Assembly: GCA_025200525.1 (NCBI GenBank)
Contig: CM045758.1
Location: forward strand, 57,569,649 to 57,633,648
Direction: 5' to 3'
DNA: 64,000 nucleotides
Origin: Camellia lanceoleosa
Taxonomy: Eukaryota > Streptophyta > Magnoliopsida > Ericales > Theaceae
In this document: piece after piece, positions 57,552-64,000 of the stretch
Position numbering within the stretch: the stretch's first letter is position 1
Layout: each line of letters begins with the position of its first letter
Notes under the pieces: model-generated
What the model saw: only the letters and a program-made list of their open reading frames with translations
What the model was told of the DNA's origin: nothing
Database searches by the model: none
Position numbers and translations under genes: made by a program

Positions 57552-58659
57552 GGTAAGCCCAGAAACCCTCATCCGCTGTGGTCTGTTCGCAAGTATATGC
57601 TGAACAATTTGCATGGAAAATTCGTTAAAAAAAAAAGGGATCAACTAGTGTATAACACTTGTATGCTGTAATATTGCTCCATATTTGCTTCCACTTGTTA
57701 GATCCTGTCCTCTGTGATGTCATATTTCCGATGTTTGGGCGTTGGTATTCTGTGAACACAAACAAATGACACCATGTTTGTTCCGCTACGGAGTTAGCCC
57801 GGCGCTGCTACTATCGGCTTTGTATCGACCACTGTACAAATAATTTTAACAAAAAAGAGTTCGCACAGAGGTTGGATGCTTCTGTTTAAAAAATCCTTCT
57901 GTTATAATATTTTTTTAAAAAAAATGACAAAATCAAGACTTGTCATATAATTTTCTACTGGTTTCATATACAATTTATCTGTTTATAATGTATATTGTCC
58001 ATTGGTTACTATGCAAATATGTGTGACTACAGATTTTTTTATGCACGATTTCCATGTCCTTCTGGTTGGAAATAATCACACAATAATTGATGCATATAGA
58101 ATTTGCAACATTGAATTTTATAACTGAATATTTGAAGAGAGCAAAATAATTTGGCTAAAAACTCCCGTGCGACGATATATATATATCTATATATTATGCA
58201 TGCATAAAACATAGGAAAAGAGTGTGGCAAAATTGGAGTTGTCAACAGAATAGGGGAATATTTTTTAGCAAAGACATTTTGCAACAGTGAGGCATTGATC
58301 AACCCATGGGCTTCAGACAAAGAGCTTTGTAGCTTGAAATGGAGCTGACTGATACAACAACTGTGTAGAAGATACATTCAGCGTCTTTTATAGCTCAACA
58401 TTAGGTTGACAAAATGCCCCCAAAAAAACACACCTTACTCATCAATTAATGAAGCCAAACACAAATCTAATTTGTTCAACCTATATTACATTTATGTCAT
58501 TAAAAAAACATATATGTCCAATACATGAGATTAAGGGATTTGTATTGACATTGTTCATATAGTTTTAATTTTTTCACTTATACTCTTTCATTCTTCACAC
58601 TACATTATATTAGTTCAAGTTATAGCATGTCTAAAAAAATAAAAGGATTATAGAGATAG

Positions 58660-59060
58660 CGTCCTCCATGTTAATTGCCACTTCATCATGGCCACCGAGG
58701 ATGTGTGCATGTGACTTTGGACATTGCATTGTCAAGATATCTAGATCTGCCAAAAACCCCTGGTCTTGCGTACGAAGTTTACCCTAATCGTACGGTGCGT
58801 TTGTGTTGCCCCTCTCTTATGCAGTTAGTCATGTCGTTGTTCATTTGTTGTTTTGTCACATAGCATGCATGCTAACTATCTATTTTACTTTTGTACAGTA
58901 GAGATGTGTTGCATGGGTTGGTGGGTTAGTTGGTGTGACGAGTTTCGCAGTGACAGATTTGCTATTGACCACCTACATAATGTTGTCAATATGGGGTTAC
59001 GGGCCGACGTTGTTCGCATAGATCAGGCCTACGTACGCTTAGGACTGTCGTCGGTGTTTT
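58660..59060 (+). other. Unassigned stretch of the Harbinger element with exon-like patches
   Basis: Two open patches (58675-58860 and 58898-59060) flank a TTGTACAG acceptor-like word. The second reads WWVSWCDEFRSDRFAIDHLH. I recognise no family. Could be an older 5' part of the Myb-like gene or captured DNA. Confidence 0.25.
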
Positions 59061-59399
59061 GTACGTCGTTGTTTTGGTGTTATCATTTTGTATGTTATGC
59101 ATTGTTGTGGATGTTGTTACATCCATAGTTTCTTTTTGTATCATCTATGTACTTGTTGTCAGTTATGTGTTCGTCCTTTGTTATATGACATGTCCCCAAT
59201 GTGTTATAGAAACTGTCATTTTCTTTTGGCATTTTGTACTATTAGTTGTTGTATAACTTCATTAATTGTCTATCGACTTCGATTTCACATTTGGACATGA
59301 AAAAAATATGTACTTTACTTTCTTTTAAACTGATAATTCATTAAATTTACAAGCAGGATTGCATATCTCCGAACTCCTACTACACCAAGTGCATTGCTC

Positions 59400-60884
59400 A
59401 TGGCAATGAATCGTTCATCACCTCGTACCTCTTCCAAGACTCGAGGTAAGGCTGTCACAGCAATCTAACAACAACCAGTCCACAAATGCTAATTCGACAG
59501 TGACAATACAAAGTTGTTTCTTTAATTCGTCATTGCTGAAATAGAAGTTGGTAATCGACAACCGTGTGGATTGTCGATGACTGGGTATAAAAACGTTACA
59601 AACCAATTTTTGGACAAAACCGGACTGCTACATTCGGCCAAACAAATGAAAAACAAATTTGACAACTTGAAGAAAGATTGGGTAGCGTGGAAAAAGCTAG
59701 AGAATGCCAGCCATGGCTTGACAGGGCTTGGGTACGACCATGAGATGAGTCTGTTCATTGCACCTGACCATTGGTGGGCCAAAATGCAAGCGGTTTGTAG
59801 TGCAACCATTTATTTTTCCCATTACCCTTATACCAGTATTTGTGAATTGTGGTGCCATATGTTGTTTACGTTATTACTTTTACAAATCAAAGCATTTCGT
59901 TAATATACTTATGTTATCCAATGAGCTAATTGTGGCACGTTTACAAAAATTATTTGTAACGTTTTTATTAGTTGTTGCAACATTTTTTATTTATTATATT
60001 GTGGACATCGCACAACTTGCCTTATGTACACTTAATTCTATGCTTACATTTATTATTTTATAATTATAACATTTAATCCCTTAACGTGAAACGGTACAAT
60101 TGGTTGGTGCACATTCTCAATTACATAATTAAGTGTTATTTGCTTTTATTGTCATTGGTGCTATACTTTCAGGCCAGCAAATACATTTCTACCTTTACTT
60201 ACACACGTGTTTTTTTCTGTCTCAGATGAACAATTGATGTGCTAAGTTCAAGACCAAGCCTCTAGAGCACTTGGACCTCATGGAGCAGGTGTACTCTAGC
60301 GCAGCTGCGATTGGGAAACATGCATGGACTCTAACTAAAGTGCGTGATGATGCTGTTGCCGCGACCAATGCCAACGAGGATAGCGGGATGGGACCTCTCA
60401 ATGCTGGCACACCACCACAGCCGGGCAATGACATTGTTGGGGAGAACGTGGTGGATAGTTCCCTCTTCGAAGATGCTCCATCGCAGTCAACCACAGATGG
60501 ATCAACCAATGAAAATGTCGTAAGCGGCTAGCGCCTGGTACTGTCGCTAGTAGCATGGATAACCTCGTGGAAGCAGTCAGCAAATAAAGCCGGGAGCTGA
60601 AAATTACGCAATATGTTGTCACTGGAAAGGGTAAGAACACTGTGGGGGATTGTCTTGCAAGGCTTATGAGCACGCCTGGATTGGAGCCCGGCGGTAAGTT
60701 GTTCTCATTCCCATGCGGCATAATGGATTCACCCGATAATCGAGACATTATCATGGCCCTCCCCATGGATTACATTGTGAATTGGTTGACAAAGAAGCGT
60801 GCCTGCACGCTAGCCAATGTTGGCAGGGATCGTGAAAGGGGGACACAGCTTTTCAAGAGTGATGGTGTTGTTGACTTGGACTAG
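59400..60884 (+). pseudogene. Harbinger Myb/SANT-like DNA-binding protein (ORF1)
   Basis: A first exon (59400-59445) ends at CGAG|GTAAGG. The Myb/SANT-like domain follows: TKLFL, an in-frame TAA (59523-59525), then FVIAEIEVGNRQPCG, QMKNKFDNLKKDWVAWKKLE and FIAPDHWWAKMQ. After an intron, 60246 onward reads KFKTKPLEHLDLMEQVY and AIGKHAWTL, the region after the Myb domain in plant 'L10-interacting MYB' type proteins. The C-terminal region (60640-60884) reads DCLARLMSTPGLEPGGKLF and MALPMDYIVNWLTKKRA. In the superfamily this protein binds the transposase and element ends and helps nuclear entry. Several stops show decay. Confidence 0.8.
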
Positions 60885-62227
60885 GCGTCTGTGCTTGGAT
60901 TGTCATTTAGTATTTATTGCCATGGGACTGTAGTTTATTTTCAGTTGTTGTTTTTGTCGATTGTTTTGTATAACAATTTCTTTTTTTCTTTGCTGTGGTG
61001 CACATTCGAAATTATTCTTTTTTTTTTTTTTTTTTTGCTTTGGATGTTTATTTATAATTGTTGGGTGTAGTAGTTAGGTTTTCATCCATTGTTCAGGACT
61101 TAGGTACTGTCTAGGAGTGTACAAGCCACAAGATGGCACTGTTGTGTCACATGGTTGTTATGCAAAATTGTTATGACCATGGAATCTATGCTTGGTGCAT
61201 CATGTACGTTTTGTTTTTTGTTCAGGCCCTATGTAGTGAAAACATAGGTTCAACTTTGTTTTTGTTTGTAGGTACTTTTTTTTTTTTTTTTGTGTATAAT
61301 TATTTATTTTTCGTGCTTCGTAAAATGTCTATTTATTTAAAATTCTGTATGAATTTATTTATTGACTGGCTTGTGGTTTTATTTATTTCTTAAATGGTAT
61401 CTCCGTATTTATTTATTTATGTTGTAATTTTGTGGTCGATTTATGTATGACATTTATATTTCGTTATAATTTATTAATTTATTTATTCCTTGTTGTATGT
61501 ATATAATTATTTGCATTTATGTATATATTTATATAGTTTTTTTTTCGTTCTATTTATTTACTTATTTATATTTATGTAATTTTAGTTCTATATTTAGAAA
61601 AAAAATGTTCCTGGTCATTGATTAATTTTTGTATAGTGCAATTCTTTATTTATTGCTTTATATATTTTCGTGGTCATTGTTTTTTTTTTTTTTTTTTTTT
61701 TTTTTTAGTTTTGTATTTATTTGTGCTTTAGTAATTTCTGGTGGTAGTTTTTTAGTTATTTATATTTCCATTTTGAGTTATTAATTTCAAATTTTTGTTC
61801 GATTTATTTATTTATTTAGATTTCTTTACTTATTTAATAATTTTAACTAAAATGTCTGATGCAATCTTTAGGTTATTTGATGTGTCTCACATGAATCAGA
61901 AACAAATGAAACTTGGTTGCTCAGTTATATAGAAGCAATCAGACTAGAAATGGTACAAACTTGGGGAATGTACTACCATTCACATGGTATTGTCACCTAT
62001 TTCCTCTTTGGGTAATCACATGGCCACAGTATGATATGCGATACTTGAAGATGTCAAACAAGTGCTATATATGATGGAGTTGATCAACCTATGTTGCGAA
62101 TGCGAACTGCAGCTTGTAATTTTTTTTTCTATATTTTGGAACGTCTATGGATCTGCAATCGGGTACTAGTTCGGGAGTCGTACGCAATGGCCAAATAAAT
62201 GTGTGGATATGAGAGACGATCGAAGAA

Positions 62228-63564
62228 ATGGAATCGAAAACATCAATGATTTGGGTGGAAATTGCACACGTGGCCAATGAGTACGCATATGTTGACAGGA
62301 CTCCGTTTCACACATCATCATTGACTGGTCGTATGTGGATAGAGGAGATGCTTCAAGGTTGGAATGAAGCATTTCAGCCAAATTTTCGGATGTCACAGGA
62401 TGTGTTCTTATTGTTGTGCAAGACATTAGTTGAGGATTTCGGCCTTCCACTACCATAGCGTCACCATGGTGTGGATGTACTTGAGAGTGTCGGCATGTTC
62501 ATATTCGTGTTGCGGGGCTTCTCGAGTTGGGATATTGAAGACCGTTTCCAATACTCGGGGGAAACAATATGGCGTCATGTAATGCGAGTTCTTAAAGCGA
62601 TGAAGTTGTTCACGATTGCACACTGTCGATCAACAAGGTCACAACACAGCAGACATCCGTATTTAGAGTTTTGACGAAAATATTTTCCATTCAGAGTGAG
62701 TGTAATCATTCATTTAGGAAACAAGGGAGAACAATTTTCTGCTTAAAGCATTTCTCCTTTACATTTACACAATTGCTTTGTGTGCTTGTGCAGGACTGTA
62801 TTGGTCCGCTTGACGGCATACATGTGGAGGCACATCTTCCACCGCGGGAGGCAGCGCTATATTTAGGCCGTAAAGGATGGCACACGTAAAACATACTCGT
62901 AGTGTGTGATTTCGATTTGTGTTTTACTTTTATATCTTGCGGATGGGAGGGTTGTATGCATGACGGCAGAGTTTTTAACGAAGTAACACAGGACCCGGTC
63001 AAACAATTTCCCAACCCAGAGGAAGGTTAGCTGAATAAGGGCTGGTCAATTTTTGTATTAGTTATGTGCATTTGATATTTGTAATGATGTTACTAATGAA
63101 AAATTATCAAATTACAACTAGGAAAATATTGCCTTGTTGATGCGGGGTACAAGAACCGAAAAAGCTTTTTAGCGCTGTTTAAGAGATGCCACTACCACTA
63201 GGGAAAGTTTCGCGTTACTGGACGACCAAGAAATGCAAACGAAATTTTCAACACGGTGCACTTCTCCTTACGGAGTGCAATTGAACGTACGTTCGGAGTA
63301 TGGAATGCACGATGGGGATTCCTACATAACATGCCTCGATATGATTTTGGAAAAGTGTAGGTGCCATTGGTCGGGGCTTCAATGGCACTACATAATTTTA
63401 TACGTTGAAACTCTAACAACGATGAAGTGTTCAATAGGGTTGCGACTACAGAGAATTTTACTTTCAACGACATGCCAAATGTTGGGGGTGTTTATGATGA
63501 CGATGATGGTGAACCAGAGCGCGATGATGACGCACATATGAACGAAGTAAGGAAATCAAATTGA
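62228..63564 (+). pseudogene. Harbinger DDE transposase (ORF2)
   Basis: The N-terminal (DUF8040-like) region reads GRMWIEEMLQGWNEAF, FRMSQDVFLLLCKTLVEDFG and FQYSGETIWRHVMRVLKAMK. After an intron-like gap (about 62692-62792) comes the catalytic core: DCIGPLDGIHV (first Asp), GWEGCMHDGRVF (second Asp), LVDAGYKNRKSFL, and [15 protein letters not shown] (Glu). An acidic C-terminus follows. In-frame stops at 62456, 62672, 62887 and 63199 and frame changes make it inactive. Intact enzyme cuts and inserts the element at TTA/TAA targets. Confidence 0.9.
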
Positions 63565-64000
63565 AATGAACTAGTGCGACATCGGCGTCAACTTGGGTTG
63601 TAGTGCAACATTGAATTTTTAATAATTTTTGTAATTTTCATGTGATGTATAGTGCAACATTGAATTTTTAAATATTCTTCAAATTTTTATAATTTGAACT
63701 ACGTAACATTGAAAAATTTTAATATTACATTCCCAAAAAATTGTTAAAACACACACATGGGTGAAAAAGTAAAATTCTAAAGTTGGGTAAGGGTATTTTG
63801 GTCATTTTACTGCGATTTGACTCCCATAAACAAATATTAACCCAAAAAGCCAAAAGCTAACTTTGTACCAACTTCCCAAAACACCTCTTAGTATATTAAT
63901 CACATTTTAATTTAATTATCATTTAATCTCACTATATTTTGATTAACACATAATTAAATTAATTATAATCAATCACAAATCCTACATAATTTAATTAGTC

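Larger units (their letters stand above)
57227..63887 (+). mobile_element. PIF/Harbinger DNA transposon, 6.66 kb, both genes decayed
   Basis: The left end GTGCCGTTTTGGGAAG and (reverse complement of the right end) GAGGTGTTTTGGGAAG match at 13 of 16. TTA flanks both sides (57224-57226, 63888-63890). On the + strand lie a Myb/SANT-like protein gene and, downstream, a DDE transposase gene, the two-gene arrangement of this superfamily. Both carry stops, so the copy is no longer autonomous. It sits inside an LTR-like sequence. Confidence 0.85.
53896..64000. mobile_element. Second LTR-like sequence (related to 51144), interrupted by a MITE and a Harbinger element, running off the window
   Basis: It begins TATCACGACCCAAACCCG, a one-base variant of the TGTCACGAYCC start at 51144, and both continue with ...CCAGTAA...GATTACC at equal distance. 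Inside are a 101-bp tandem duplication (54153-54353) and three GGGCGAGGGCCT-type repeats (54690-54810). The sequence continues past the MITE (55797-56293) and the Harbinger element (57227-63887) to the window end without a visible terminus. The extent is inferred. Confidence 0.4.

Overview
The window is nuclear DNA of a flowering plant, most likely a eudicot. It has spliced genes with GT-AG introns, a chloroplast iron superoxide dismutase of the FSD2 type, a patatin-like lipase, an Au-like SINE, and plant Ty3/gypsy, copia, Mutator-like, hAT, CACTA and PIF/Harbinger elements. Only two genes look intact, and both lie in the first 18 kb. The rest is a deeply nested transposon landscape.

0-10.6 kb: a GC-rich palindromic minisatellite runs off the left edge. 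A complete seven-exon patatin-like lipase gene follows (2078-7168, + strand), with a 3.1 kb first intron holding a Tourist-like and a hAT-type MITE. Downstream are a 151-bp tandem duplication, a probable solo LTR, an F-box/DUF295 pseudogene fragment and a hAT MITE.

10.6-17.7 kb: a complete nine-exon FSD2 gene on the - strand (300 aa). Its second intron (4.3 kb) contains a SINE, a MITE and a three-element nest: one Mutator-like element with a perfect 9-bp target duplication, carrying a second Mutator-like and a hAT insertion.

17.7-26 kb: two neighbouring long-TIR Mutator-like elements. The first starts under 300 bp upstream of the FSD2 start codon and carries a captured piece of a cytokinin-receptor-type histidine kinase gene (a Pack-MULE). 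The second is split by a 4.7 kb internally deleted Ty3/gypsy element with two 539-bp LTRs and a GTAAC duplication.

26-47 kb: an AT-rich host sequence present as three tandem copies, each broken by a different insertion. The third copy holds a copia-like solo LTR. That LTR holds a 17.3 kb Tat-lineage Ty3/gypsy element on the - strand (gag, protease, RT, RNase H, second RNase H, integrase, plus an intron-bearing antisense ORF on the + strand). Its gag in turn is split by a 5.3 kb non-coding insertion containing an array of about 13 double-stem hairpins.

47-64 kb: AT-rich DNA, a non-autonomous CACTA element (49654-50837), a 2.27 kb solo LTR with a perfect GTTCC duplication, and a second LTR-like sequence. 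The latter is interrupted by a MITE and by a 6.66 kb PIF/Harbinger element that retains decayed copies of both its Myb-like protein and its DDE transposase.

All exon joins, element ends and target duplications were read by eye. No database search or folding program was run.
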